From: Microbacterium cremeum
Lineage (GTDB): Bacteria > Actinomycetota > Actinomycetes > Actinomycetales > Microbacteriaceae
Length of the DNA: 64,000 nucleotides
Reading direction: 5' to 3'
NCBI RefSeq assembly: GCF_015277855.1
Contig: NZ_CP063812.1
Location: 1-64,000, forward strand
Shown piece by piece: positions 32,249 through 40,606 of the stretch (positions are counted from its first letter, which is position 1; each line of letters begins with the position of its first letter). Made by a program: the position numbers and the translations under genes. The notes under the pieces are model-generated. The model searched no databases. It was given only the letters and a program-made list of their open reading frames with translations, and had not been told where the DNA came from.

Positions 32249-33109
32249 TCAGCCGAGGATGTCGCCGATCCTGTCGAACAGCCCGAGCTCGGTGGCGGCG
32301 CCCCGGGCGATGAGGAACCCGACGATGCCGACGATCCACGCCGTGTTCTCGCGGCCGGTGCGTTCCATCCAAGCCGCGAGGCGCGTCAGCGGCCGCTCCA
32401 CGAGCGGGGCGGCGGCGACGCGGAGCACGAGCAGCACGACGGCCGGCAGCACCATGACCCCGCAGTACGCGGCAAGGGCGCCGAAGCGCACCGGCATCGC
32501 GATCGGCGCCTCGGCGAGCATGCCCATGGCCACGAGATACGGCAGCATCGTGGCGACCTCGACGAGGCCGGCACCGACGGCGACCGCCATGACCGCGGCC
32601 CCCGAAACCTCGGGCGCGAGGAGCCGGTCACGCCACCGCGTGAGGCGCGTCGGCGCGGGCTCGGCGGGGCCGGCGGAGCCTGCCATAGCGGCGCGCGGCA
32701 CGCCGGTGACTGGCGAGAGGTCGTTCTCGGGCGAGGAAGTTGCGCCGATCCCGGTCGAGTGCGGGGCGGTCGCCGCATCCTTCACCTTCGCCGACGAGCT
32801 GCCGCCGATGAAGAATGACGACACGAGAAGCGCCGCGCCCACCACGAGGCGCGCGACCTGGCCCCCGGTCGACGACAGGAAGTCCTGCGCGACGTCGACG
32901 AGGTTCACGAGCCCGAGGGTGAACAGGATGCCCACCCCGAGGTAGAACGCCGCGATCGTGACCAGGTAGAGGAGCACCCGACCGACGCGCACGCGCCCGG
33001 GGGCGAGCAGCAAGAACACCGGGATCAGGAGCGTGCCGATGCTCAGGCCGTCGGCGAGTGCGAGCACGCCGAGGGTGATGGCGAGGGGTGTGTCTGCGAG
33101 GAGCTCCAT
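32249..33109 (-). CDS. GAP-family (Sap/LysE-like) membrane protein
   Basis: The 286-residue product has six membrane helices in two blocks of three, separated by a long polar loop (about 105-165) rich in Ala, Ser and Pro. This matches the GAP family related to the mycobacterial sulfolipid-1-addressing protein, thought to export lipids or peptidolipids. The ATG at 33109 begins MELLADTPLAITLGVLALAD. It is divergent from the sensor kinase gene. The transported substrate is unknown. Confidence 0.78.
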   Translation of the reverse strand: MELLADTPLAITLGVLALADGLSIGTLLIPVFLLLAPGRVRVGRVLLYLVTIAAFYLGVGILFTLGLVNLVDVAQDFLSSTGGQVARLVVGAALLVSSFFIGGSSSAKVKDAATAPHSTGIGATSSPENDLSPVTGVPRAAMAGSAGPAEPAPTRLTRWRDRLLAPEVSGAAVMAVAVGAGLVEVATMLPYLVAMGMLAEAPIAMPVRFGALAAYCGVMVLPAVVLLVLRVAAAPLVERPLTRLAAWMERTGRENTAWIVGIVGFLIARGAATELGLFDRIGDILG

Positions 33110-33226
33110 CTGTCCACGCTCGCGTGACGCGCCCGCGCGCGGATCGGGCGGAAGGACGAGGCGTGCGAACCCGCCCTCGTCCTTTCGACGGATGCCGCGG
33201 CCCGGTGCGCATGGTTGCATGAGAGC

Positions 33227-34477
33227 GTGAGCGGAACGATGCGACAGGGCGCGACGGCGCCCTCGCGTTCGGCTGCTCCAGCCGCGGCCGCGGCTGACCG
33301 TGACGCGGGGGTCGTCGCATGGGTGCGGGCCCACCGGCCCATGGCCGACGCGCTCGGGTTCGCTCTCTTGGCGGTGGCGTTCGCGGCGCTCGGCATGGTC
33401 GGGCTCTGGACCGTGTTCTCGGCGCTGCCCGAGCCGGTCTCGCCGTGGTGGTCGCTGGCCACCGCGCTGCCGGCGTGCGCGCTGGTGTTGCAGCGCGACC
33501 GGGCTCCGATGGCACTGCTGTGGGTGTCGCTCGCGCTGCTCGTGGTCGACCTGGTCACGGTCGGCGGCATCGTCACGCTCATCGTCGTGCTCGACCTCTT
33601 GTATGCCGCGACCGTGGCCGCATCCCCGGCGCGCCGCCGCCGCATCCTCGCCGGGATCGCGGTGGCGGTCGCTGCGATCGGGGTCGCCGCGCTGGCCGCG
33701 GCCGACGACATCCGCATCGCTCTGCTCATGTCGCTGCAGCTCGGAGCCCTCGCCGGGATGGACTACTGGTACGCGACGTCGGTCGCGCAGGCGCACGAGC
33801 TCGTCGCGCTGCACCGGGAACGCGCCGAGGACGCGGAGCGGCTCGCCGCGCGCGACCGTGACGAGGCGGTGCGCCGCGAGCGCGAGCAGATGGCCCGCGA
33901 GCTTCACGACCTCGTCGCGGGGCACGTCTCGGCGATCGCCATCCGCGCCGAGGCGGCGCTCTCGGTCGAGGCCACGGCCGGCTCCGATCGCGCCGCTCTC
34001 CATGCCGTGCGCGACTCGAGCCTCGAGGCGCATCAGGCGCTGCGGTCGATGATCTCGGTGCTGCGCACCGGCGACGGGATGATCGCCGCACCCCGGCGCG
34101 ATGCGCTGCCCGCGCTCGTCGACGATGCACGCCGGCATGGACTGACGGTGACGCTCGACGATGCGCTGCCCAGCGGCATCCCTTCGCCCGTCGATCAGGC
34201 GGTCACCCGCATCGTGCAGGAGTCGCTCGCGAACTGCGTGCGCCACGCGGCCGGAGCCGACGTGGAGGTGGTGCTCGACGCGGTCGCGCAGGGCGTCCGC
34301 GTGCGCGTGGACTCGCGCGGCGGCAGCGCGGTGACGCACCCGCCGATCCGGGGCAGCGGCTGGGGTCTCGAGCTCCTGCGCGAGCGGGCACGGGCGCTCG
34401 GCGGCCGCCTGGACGCCGAGCCGACCGACGCCGGTTGGTCGGTGCGGGCGACGATACCCCTCGAGGTCGCCGCGTGA
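33227..34477 (+). CDS. Two-component sensor histidine kinase (HisKA_3 / NarL-type)
   Basis: The product has about five membrane helices in residues 30-170, a short coiled coil, and the dimerisation motif EQMARELHDLVAGHVSAIAI with phospho-acceptor His near residue 227. The HATPase part has RIVQESLANCVRHA and GWGLELLRERA. Possible starts are TTG 33215, GTG 33227 and ATG 33239; none has a strong ribosome site and 33227 is a compromise. It overlaps its response regulator by 4 bp. The signal is unknown. Confidence 0.9.
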   Translation: MSGTMRQGATAPSRSAAPAAAAADRDAGVVAWVRAHRPMADALGFALLAVAFAALGMVGLWTVFSALPEPVSPWWSLATALPACALVLQRDRAPMALLWVSLALLVVDLVTVGGIVTLIVVLDLLYAATVAASPARRRRILAGIAVAVAAIGVAALAAADDIRIALLMSLQLGALAGMDYWYATSVAQAHELVALHRERAEDAERLAARDRDEAVRREREQMARELHDLVAGHVSAIAIRAEAALSVEATAGSDRAALHAVRDSSLEAHQALRSMISVLRTGDGMIAAPRRDALPALVDDARRHGLTVTLDDALPSGIPSPVDQAVTRIVQESLANCVRHAAGADVEVVLDAVAQGVRVRVDSRGGSAVTHPPIRGSGWGLELLRERARALGGRLDAEPTDAGWSVRATIPLEVAA

Positions 34478-35124
34478 CCCGGCCCCGCGTGCTGCTCGCC
34501 GACGATCACGGCGCGATTCGAGAGGGCCTGCGGATCATGCTCGAGGCGCACGGCATCGAGGTGGTCGGCGAGGCGGCCGACGGTGCGGTCGCGGTGCGCA
34601 ACGCCGCGGCCCTGCGACCCGAGGTGGTGCTCATGGACCTGCGGATGCCCGGTGTCGACGGCGTGTCCGCGACCCGCGAGATCGTCGAGGCGGGATCGGC
34701 CGCCGTGCTCGTGCTCACGAGCTTCGACGAAGACGACCTCGTCGAAGGTGCGCTGCGCGCCGGCGCGGCGGGGTTCCTCCTGAAGACGACGGATGCCGCG
34801 ACTCTCGTCGACGCCGTGCGCCGCGTGTCCGCGGGCGAGGGGGTACTGGATCCGCGCGTGACGCGACGCGCGCTGTCGCTGATCCCGCGCGGCCCGGACG
34901 ACGCCGGATCGACGCCCGACGCGGGGGCGGCGGGGCTGGAGCTTCTCACCGTGCGCGAACGTGAGGTGCTCGATGCGATGCGCGCGGGCCGCTCGAACCA
35001 GCAGCTCTCGGAAGACCTCGGCATCTCGGTCGCCACCGTGAAGACCCACGTCTCGAACGTGCTCGCCAAGCTCGGCGCCCGAAGCCGTGCCCACGCCGTC
35101 GCGCTCGCCGCGGGCCAGTCCTGA
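34474..35124 (+). CDS. NarL/LuxR-family response regulator
   Basis: The 216-residue protein has a receiver domain with acidic pocket ADDHG, phospho-acceptor Asp55 (MDLRMPG), switch Thr/Ser (LTSF) and Lys (LLKTTD), and a C-terminal LuxR-type helix-turn-helix (TVREREVLDAM... NQQLSEDLGISVATVKTHVS). The GTG at 34474 overlaps the kinase stop (GTGA). It is the partner of the preceding kinase; targets are not evident, although the divergent GAP gene is a candidate. Confidence 0.93.
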   Translation: MTRPRVLLADDHGAIREGLRIMLEAHGIEVVGEAADGAVAVRNAAALRPEVVLMDLRMPGVDGVSATREIVEAGSAAVLVLTSFDEDDLVEGALRAGAAGFLLKTTDAATLVDAVRRVSAGEGVLDPRVTRRALSLIPRGPDDAGSTPDAGAAGLELLTVREREVLDAMRAGRSNQQLSEDLGISVATVKTHVSNVLAKLGARSRAHAVALAAGQS

Positions 35125-35165
35125 CGGCGGCCGCACGGGTCAGGGGCCCCGGCGGCCGCCGTACG

Positions 35166-35444
35166 TCACAGCCGCGACGTGCGACGTCGGGCGAAGAAGA
35201 CGTAGAGCCCGAGCACGATGATCGACCCGAGGATCGACCCGATGATGCCCGCCGGCTGCAGGAATCCGCCGTTCGGGTCGGCCCCGAAGAGCAGGAATCC
35301 GAGGAACCCGCCGACGAACGAGCCCACGATGCCCAGGACGATCGTCATGAGGATGCCCATGCTCTGCTTGCCGGGAATGATGGCGCGGGCGATGAGACCT
35401 GCGATGAGGCCGATGATGATGAGGCCGAGGATGGTCCAGAGCAT
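35166..35444 (-). CDS. GlsB/YeaQ/YmgE family small membrane protein
   Basis: The 92-residue protein starts MLWTILGLIIIGLIAGLIAR and has three glycine-rich membrane helices with IVGSFVGGFLG and IIGSILGSIIVL, the pattern of the transglycosylase-associated (GlsB) stress family. AAGGAGAG lies just upstream of the ATG at 35444. Such proteins are induced by stress; the molecular role is unclear. Confidence 0.85.
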   Translation of the reverse strand: MLWTILGLIIIGLIAGLIARAIIPGKQSMGILMTIVLGIVGSFVGGFLGFLLFGADPNGGFLQPAGIIGSILGSIIVLGLYVFFARRRTSRL

Positions 35445-35673
35445 GATCTCTCCTTCGGGTTGAGAACACCGGGCCAGGGGTGGGGTCCGGTGGGTGCCGA
35501 TCACGCTAACAACGCGCCGTAGCGGGTGCGGCCACCTTCCCAAGCACCGCGCGGAGCGGTATCCTTGCGCGCCGGTGCCGGACACCCGGTGCCGCCGGTT
35601 CGCGGGACGCCGTCGTCTCGGCGCCGAGCCGCGACCGGATCACGAACGACGCTGGGGACGAAAGGTGATCGCG

Positions 35674-36858
35674 ATGGCGATGTCTGCTCGTGCGAGCGAA
35701 GCGAAGGCCGCGGTCGATGTCGTGACCGAGTTCTTCGGGCGCATCCAGGATCTGGTCGACGACCCTGCCGCACTCGACTTCACGTTCGGCAATCCGCACG
35801 AGATGGCACTGCCGGGGCTCCCCGCGGCGATCCGTGCGCAGGCCGAGCCGCAGTCCGTGGACTGGTTCGCGTACAAGACCAGCGAGCGCGGGGCGCAGGA
35901 GGTCGTCGCGGCCGGGCTCGCGTCGGAACTCGGTCTCGCCTTCGAGCCCGACGACATCGCGATGACGCAGGGCGCGTTCGGCGCGATGTCGCTGGCGCTG
36001 GCGCTGCTGGCGGATGCCGGAGACGAGGTGGTCATCCCCGTCCCGGGCTGGTTCTGCTACGAGCCGATGCTGCACGCGTACAACCTCGTGCCCGTGCCCG
36101 CGGCTCTCGATGCGGCGACCTTCGATCTCGACATCGACGCGATCGCCCGTGCCATCACGCCGCGCACCAGGATCGTGATCGTGAACTCGCCGGCGAACCC
36201 GACCGGCCGCGTGTATCCGAAGGCGGTGTGGGAGGCGCTCGCCGACGTGCTCGAGCGGGCCTCGCGCGAGCACGGCCGTCGCATCTGGTTGATGTCGGAC
36301 GAGCCGTACCGCCGCATCCGCTTCGACGGCGTCGAGTTCGCGAGCCCCGCCGGCTCCTACCCGTGGACCGTCATCGACTACAGCTACGGAAAGGTGCTGC
36401 TGGCACCCGGGCAGCGGCTGGGCTACCTCGCACTGTCGCCGCTGATCCCGGCGGCCGCGCGCGAGGAGCTGCGCGAGGCCCTCATGCCCATCGGTCTCGC
36501 GATCGGGTGGGGCTTCCCCGACGCGGTCATGCAGTACTCGGTGCCCGCGCTCGAGAACCTCTCGATCGACCTCGCCGAGCTCACCCGCAAGCGGGACCGT
36601 CTGTACGGGGCGCTGACGGATGCCGGACTCGAGGTCACGCGTCCCGAAGGCACGTTCTACCTCTGGGGACGCGCGCCGGGTGGAGATTCCACGGCGTTCT
36701 GCGACGCGCTCGCCGCGCGCGGGGTGTACCTGATGCCCGGCACCCTCTTCAAGCGTCCCGAGCACTTCCGGGTGTCGCTCACCGCGACGATGGACATGAT
36801 CGACCGCGCCTTGCCGCACCTGCTCGACGTCACCGCCGACCTCGGCCGAGCCGCGTGA
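35674..36858 (+). CDS. PLP-dependent aminotransferase, class I/II
   Basis: The 394-residue protein has the fold-type I hallmarks: TQGAFGAMSLAL (cofactor phosphate region), NSPANPTGRVY, DEPYRRI (Asp-Tyr binding PLP) and SYGKVLLAPGQRLGYLA with the Schiff-base Lys. The ATG at 35674 is supported by AAAGGTG 6 bp upstream. The keto-acid substrate is unknown. The last four codons and stop form the first unit of a 17-bp triple repeat (36844-36894). Confidence 0.9.
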   Translation: MAMSARASEAKAAVDVVTEFFGRIQDLVDDPAALDFTFGNPHEMALPGLPAAIRAQAEPQSVDWFAYKTSERGAQEVVAAGLASELGLAFEPDDIAMTQGAFGAMSLALALLADAGDEVVIPVPGWFCYEPMLHAYNLVPVPAALDAATFDLDIDAIARAITPRTRIVIVNSPANPTGRVYPKAVWEALADVLERASREHGRRIWLMSDEPYRRIRFDGVEFASPAGSYPWTVIDYSYGKVLLAPGQRLGYLALSPLIPAAAREELREALMPIGLAIGWGFPDAVMQYSVPALENLSIDLAELTRKRDRLYGALTDAGLEVTRPEGTFYLWGRAPGGDSTAFCDALAARGVYLMPGTLFKRPEHFRVSLTATMDMIDRALPHLLDVTADLGRAA

Positions 36859-36894
36859 CCGGCCGAGCCGCATGACCGGCCGAGCCGCATGACC
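36844..36894 (+). repeat. 17-bp tandem repeat, three copies
   Basis: GGCCGAGCCGCGTGACC (36844-36860) is followed by two exact copies of GGCCGAGCCGCATGACC (36861-36877, 36878-36894). The first copy includes the end of the aminotransferase coding sequence and its stop. It looks like slippage duplication after the stop codon. Confidence 0.85.
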
Positions 36895-36913
36895 GGGTGA
36901 GCCCCCGGTCCGC

Positions 36914-38146
36914 TCAGTGGTGGTGGCCGGCGCCGACCGTCGAGCCGGCGATCGGCTTGGCGGCCGATGAGGCGAGGCCCGAGGCCACGGCCAGTGCCAC
37001 GAGGATGTACAGCGTGTTGAGGAGGCCGATCTGCTCGCTGATGAACCCGAGGATCGGCGGGCCGCACAGGAACGACACGTAGCCGATGGTCGCGGCGGCG
37101 CTCACGCGGGCGGCGGCCTTGGCGGGGTCGTCCGCGGCGGCCGACATGCCGAGGGGGAAGCCGAGGGACGTGCCGGCACCCCACAGGGCGGCGGCGACGA
37201 ACACGAGCGGGATGGTCGGCGCGAGGATGAACAGCAGCAGGCCGCCGGCTGCCAGCACCGAGAGCACCCGCAGGGTCGCGACGCGGCCGAAGCGGTCCAC
37301 GAGCGGGCCGCCGAAGATGCGCACCACGGTCATCGAGACCGAGAACACGGTCAGCCCGAGCGCGCCGAGGGCCGGGGTGGCGCCGTGCCCTTCGACCATC
37401 CCGAGCGCGAGCCAGTCGTTCGCGCCGCCCTCGGCGAACGCCATGCCGAGCATGATGACGCCCAGAGCGTAGGTGCGCGGTTCACGCCAGGCCGACAGTG
37501 AGGCGTGCAGCCGTTCCCGCCAGTGCGGCTTGTCGGCCTCGGCGGAAGTGTCTCCGGTGATCTCCCGCGCGGGCACGTTGGCGTACGCGGCGAATGCGAT
37601 GCCGACGATGATGAGCGCCATCACCAGCGTGTGCACCAGCACGTTGACGTGCCACGCGGCCGCGAGGGCGCCGATGCCGGCGCCGACGACGGTGCCGAAG
37701 CTGAAGAACGCGTGGAACAGCGGCAGGATCGTCTTGCCCGACTGCTTCTCGATCGCCGCGCCCTCGACGTTCATCATGACGTCGACGGCGCCGTTGCCGA
37801 GGCCGAACAGCGCGAGGCCCGCGATCACGACGAGGTAGGAGTGCAGCACGTCGGTGCCGATGCCGATGATCGCGACGCCCGCCGCGAAGACGAACATCGA
37901 CGCGAGCATCCCCTTGCGGGCTCCCCACCGCGCCAGCACGACGTTCGCGAGCGACAGTCCCACGATGGACGCGATGCCCGCGCCGAGCAGCATGAGGCCG
38001 ATCTGGATGTTGTCGACGTCGAGCGTCACCTTGATGGCAGGAACGCGCGACGCCCACGTCGCGATGCTCAGTCCGCTCGCGAGGAAGATCGCGAAGACCG
38101 CGGTGCGCCAGCGCACGTACTGCGAACGGCTGAGGACGAGTTCCAT
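36914..38146 (-). CDS. MFS transporter
   Basis: The 410-residue protein has twelve membrane helices, starting MELVLSRSQYVRWRTAVFAI, and the MFS motif-A-like RWGARKGML between helices 2 and 3. The C-terminus ends in three histidines. The shared spacer with the divergent lacI-type gene holds two identical palindromic operators, so it probably exports or imports a sugar or sugar-like compound controlled by that repressor. The substrate is not predictable. Confidence 0.88.
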   Translation of the reverse strand: MELVLSRSQYVRWRTAVFAIFLASGLSIATWASRVPAIKVTLDVDNIQIGLMLLGAGIASIVGLSLANVVLARWGARKGMLASMFVFAAGVAIIGIGTDVLHSYLVVIAGLALFGLGNGAVDVMMNVEGAAIEKQSGKTILPLFHAFFSFGTVVGAGIGALAAAWHVNVLVHTLVMALIIVGIAFAAYANVPAREITGDTSAEADKPHWRERLHASLSAWREPRTYALGVIMLGMAFAEGGANDWLALGMVEGHGATPALGALGLTVFSVSMTVVRIFGGPLVDRFGRVATLRVLSVLAAGGLLLFILAPTIPLVFVAAALWGAGTSLGFPLGMSAAADDPAKAAARVSAAATIGYVSFLCGPPILGFISEQIGLLNTLYILVALAVASGLASSAAKPIAGSTVGAGHHH

Positions 38147-38159
38147 GCGGTAAGAGTAG

Positions 38160-38190
38160 CGAATCGATTCGACGCATTCGAATCGATTCG
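38160..38190. promoter_or_regulatory. Two identical LacI-type operators
   Basis: The 12-bp perfect palindrome CGAATCGATTCG occurs at 38160-38171 and again at 38179-38190, 19 bp start to start. It lies 14 bp before the MFS start and 36 bp before the LacI start. AATCGATT cores are typical of LacI-family operators, so mutual control by the adjacent regulator is a strong inference. Confidence 0.85.
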
Positions 38191-38225
38191 GCGGATGCCC
38201 GTCCGCACGAGTACCATCGGGGCGC

Positions 38226-39275
38226 ATGAGCACCCGACGCGCCACGATCGCGGACGTCGCCCGCCAGGCCGGTGTCTCTCCCTCGACGGCGTCCGTGGTG
38301 TTCAGCGGCAACACCCCGGTGTCGGACGCGACCCGCCGCCGCGTGCTCGACGCCGCCGCCGCGCTCGGGTACGCCGGGCCCGACCCCCGCGCCGCCTCCC
38401 TCCGGCGAGGACGCTCCGGCATCGTCGGCGTCGTCTTCGAGGAGCACCTCGGCACCGCGTTCCTCGATCCGGTGAAGACCCTCATGATGGACGGCCTCGC
38501 GGATGCGGTCGAGCCGCTCGGCGCCGGCCTGCTGCTGCTGCGCGATCACGATCCGACCGGCGCGGGACCCTCGCTCACGAGTGCACCGCTGGATGCGGCG
38601 GTACTCATCGGCTGCAGCGGTCTGCTGCGCCAGTCCCTCGACGTGGTCAAGGCACGCGGCATCCCCGTCGTCGTCATCGAGGGCGATGCCGGCGACGACG
38701 TGCCGCGCATCGGCCTCGACAACCGGGAGGCGCAGCGCCAGGCGGCGAGTCACCTGCGGGCGCTCGGGCACCGCGATGTCGCGGTGGTCGCGCTTCCTGC
38801 GCGTGCCGGATGGGAGCGCGGCTGGCTGAGCGACGACACCGCGATCGCCGTCGATGTCACGCGCGAACGCCTCGCGGGCGCCATGGACGTGTTCCCGGAT
38901 GCCCCGGCCTACGGTGCGGCCGGAAGCTTCATCGACGAGGGGCTCGCCGCGGGCCGCGTGCTCTTCGCCGATGCGTCGCGGCGTCCGACCGGCGTGATCG
39001 CACAGAGCGACCTGCTCGCGGCCGGCGTGATCCGCGCGGCCGAGGAGGCCGGACTCCGGGTGCCGGAGGACGTCAGCGTCACCGGCTTCGACGGCATCGT
39101 CGTCGACGGGCTCGCGCCGTACGAGCTCACGACCCTCGTGCAGCCCGCGACCGACAAGGGCCGTGCCGCCGGAGCCGCCGTCGCGGCGATGCTGGACGGC
39201 CGCCCCGCCGCGACCATCCACTTCACGTGCGTCTTCCGCGAGGGCAACACCACCGCTCCGGCGCCCGAGCGCTGA
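38226..39275 (+). CDS. LacI family transcriptional regulator
   Basis: The 349-residue protein starts with a LacI helix-turn-helix (TIADVARQAGVSPSTASVVF) and hinge, then a periplasmic-binding-protein-like sensor domain (GIVGVVFEEHL... GVIAQSDLLAAGVI... VTGFDGIVV). It recognises a ligand, probably a sugar, and should act at the double palindrome upstream. The ATG is at 38226. Confidence 0.93.
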   Translation: MSTRRATIADVARQAGVSPSTASVVFSGNTPVSDATRRRVLDAAAALGYAGPDPRAASLRRGRSGIVGVVFEEHLGTAFLDPVKTLMMDGLADAVEPLGAGLLLLRDHDPTGAGPSLTSAPLDAAVLIGCSGLLRQSLDVVKARGIPVVVIEGDAGDDVPRIGLDNREAQRQAASHLRALGHRDVAVVALPARAGWERGWLSDDTAIAVDVTRERLAGAMDVFPDAPAYGAAGSFIDEGLAAGRVLFADASRRPTGVIAQSDLLAAGVIRAAEEAGLRVPEDVSVTGFDGIVVDGLAPYELTTLVQPATDKGRAAGAAVAAMLDGRPAATIHFTCVFREGNTTAPAPER

Positions 39276-39296
39276 GCCGGGCGCTGTCGCGACGCG

Positions 39297-39866
39297 CTAC
39301 CCGGGCGGGACGATCGCCGTGACGAGATCGGCCACCAGGTCGTCGATCCCCTGCTCGTCGGCGGGGAGCAGTCCGGGGAGGGTGAGGTATTCGAGGATCA
39401 GGCCGCTCATGCCGAGGTACAGCAGCAGAGCGGTGCGCCGGTCACCCGGAAATCCGCCCTCGACATGCCCCGCCGAGATCGCCTCGAGGTTCGCGGCGTA
39501 GCGGTCCGAGATGGCGTCGGCGAGGTCCGGGCGGCGCGCGGCCTCGAGGCGCAGCTCGTAGAGCGCCAGGAAGCCCTCACGATCGGCGCGTGCCCGGCCG
39601 AGCAGCTCCTTCATGAGCTGGGCTTCTCGAGCGCGAGTGGGGGCCTCGGTCTCGGGGACGGGGTCGGGGGTCAGGCGATCGAACACGTGGCGTCCCAGTT
39701 CGCGCAGCAGTTCGTCGCGGTTGGTGAAGTAGTTCGATGTGGTGCCCTGCGGGACGGCGGCCGCGTCATCCACCGCGCGGAAGGTCAGGCCGCGGGCACC
39801 TTGCCGGGCGAGGACGTCGATCCCGGCGTCCAGGAGGCGACGGCGGCGTTCGGGGTTCGAGACCAT
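39297..39866 (-). CDS. TetR family transcriptional regulator
   Basis: The 189-residue protein has an N-terminal TetR helix-turn-helix (LLDAGIDVLARQGARGLTFR ... GTTSNYFTNRDELL) and a helical ligand domain. The ATG at 39866 is chosen; the long frame upstream runs through the intergenic space. It is divergent from the reductase gene at 39971, whose promoter region contains an inverted repeat likely to be its operator. Confidence 0.9.
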   Translation of the reverse strand: MVSNPERRRRLLDAGIDVLARQGARGLTFRAVDDAAAVPQGTTSNYFTNRDELLRELGRHVFDRLTPDPVPETEAPTRAREAQLMKELLGRARADREGFLALYELRLEAARRPDLADAISDRYAANLEAISAGHVEGGFPGDRRTALLLYLGMSGLILEYLTLPGLLPADEQGIDDLVADLVTAIVPPG

Positions 39867-39884
39867 GTCGACAGTCTCGCATAC

Positions 39885-39924
39885 AACCACTCCACTTGCA
39901 GTACTCCATGTGTAGTGGTTAACT
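39885..39924. promoter_or_regulatory. TetR operator candidate and reductase promoter
   Basis: AACCACT (39885-39891) and AGTGGTT (39914-39920) form a 7-bp inverted repeat spaced by 22 bp. Overlapping it, TTGCAG (39896-39901) and TTAACT (39919-39924) sit 17 bp apart, a fair promoter for the gene at 39971. Binding of the divergent TetR protein would block this promoter. Confidence 0.5.
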
Positions 39925-39970
39925 GTTCGCCGTGCGGTCGCCGCAGCGACCGCGGGAAGGACCATGCCCC

Positions 39971-40543
39971 ATGCGCGAACTCACCTACTACATCGCTCTC
40001 ACCATCGACGGCTTCATCGCCGGACCGGACGACGAGGTCGACTTCTACCCGCTCGCCGACGACCACAGCGCCTATATGAACGAGCACTATCCCGAGATGC
40101 TGCCGACGCACGTGCGATCGGCGATCGGGCTCGACGACGTGCCGAACCGCCGGTTCGACACGATCGTCATGGGCCGTCGCACCTACGACCCGGCCCTGGA
40201 GGCGGGGATCACGAGCCCCTACGCCCACCTGCGCCAGATCGTGGTGAGCCGATCGCTCGACGCGTCGCCCGACCCCGCGGTCGAGCTGGTGCGCGACGAC
40301 CCGCGCGCCCGCCTGCGGGAGCTCAAGGCCGAGGACGGGCTCGGGATCTACCTCGCGGGCGGCGGGCGACTCGCCGGCGAGCTCCTGCCCGAGATCGATC
40401 GCCTGGTGGTGAAGAAGTATCCGGTGGTCGCCGGCAGCGGGCTTGCGGCGTTCGCCACCGACTTCTCGCCGACGCGGTTCGCTCTGGAAGACGCGCGCAC
40501 CTTCAGCAACGGGTGCGCCGTCCTGACCTATCACCGCAGCTGA
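39971..40543 (+). CDS. RibD_C/dihydrofolate-reductase-like family protein
   Basis: The 190-residue protein begins MRELTYYIALTIDGFIAGPD and carries FDTIVMGRRTYD and DGLGIYLAGGGRLAGELLPE, the nucleotide-binding signatures of the DHFR-like/RibD C-terminal family. These NADPH-dependent reductases are often stress or xenobiotic linked and are not the essential DHFR. The divergent TetR gene suggests inducible expression. A second paralogue is at 53372-53971. Confidence 0.87.
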   Translation: MRELTYYIALTIDGFIAGPDDEVDFYPLADDHSAYMNEHYPEMLPTHVRSAIGLDDVPNRRFDTIVMGRRTYDPALEAGITSPYAHLRQIVVSRSLDASPDPAVELVRDDPRARLRELKAEDGLGIYLAGGGRLAGELLPEIDRLVVKKYPVVAGSGLAAFATDFSPTRFALEDARTFSNGCAVLTYHRS

Positions 40544-40606
40544 CCGCTCTCCGCCTCCCACGTCGCGCGCCGGGTGACGGGCCCGCCCTCTCCCCCAGAG
40601 GTCGGG

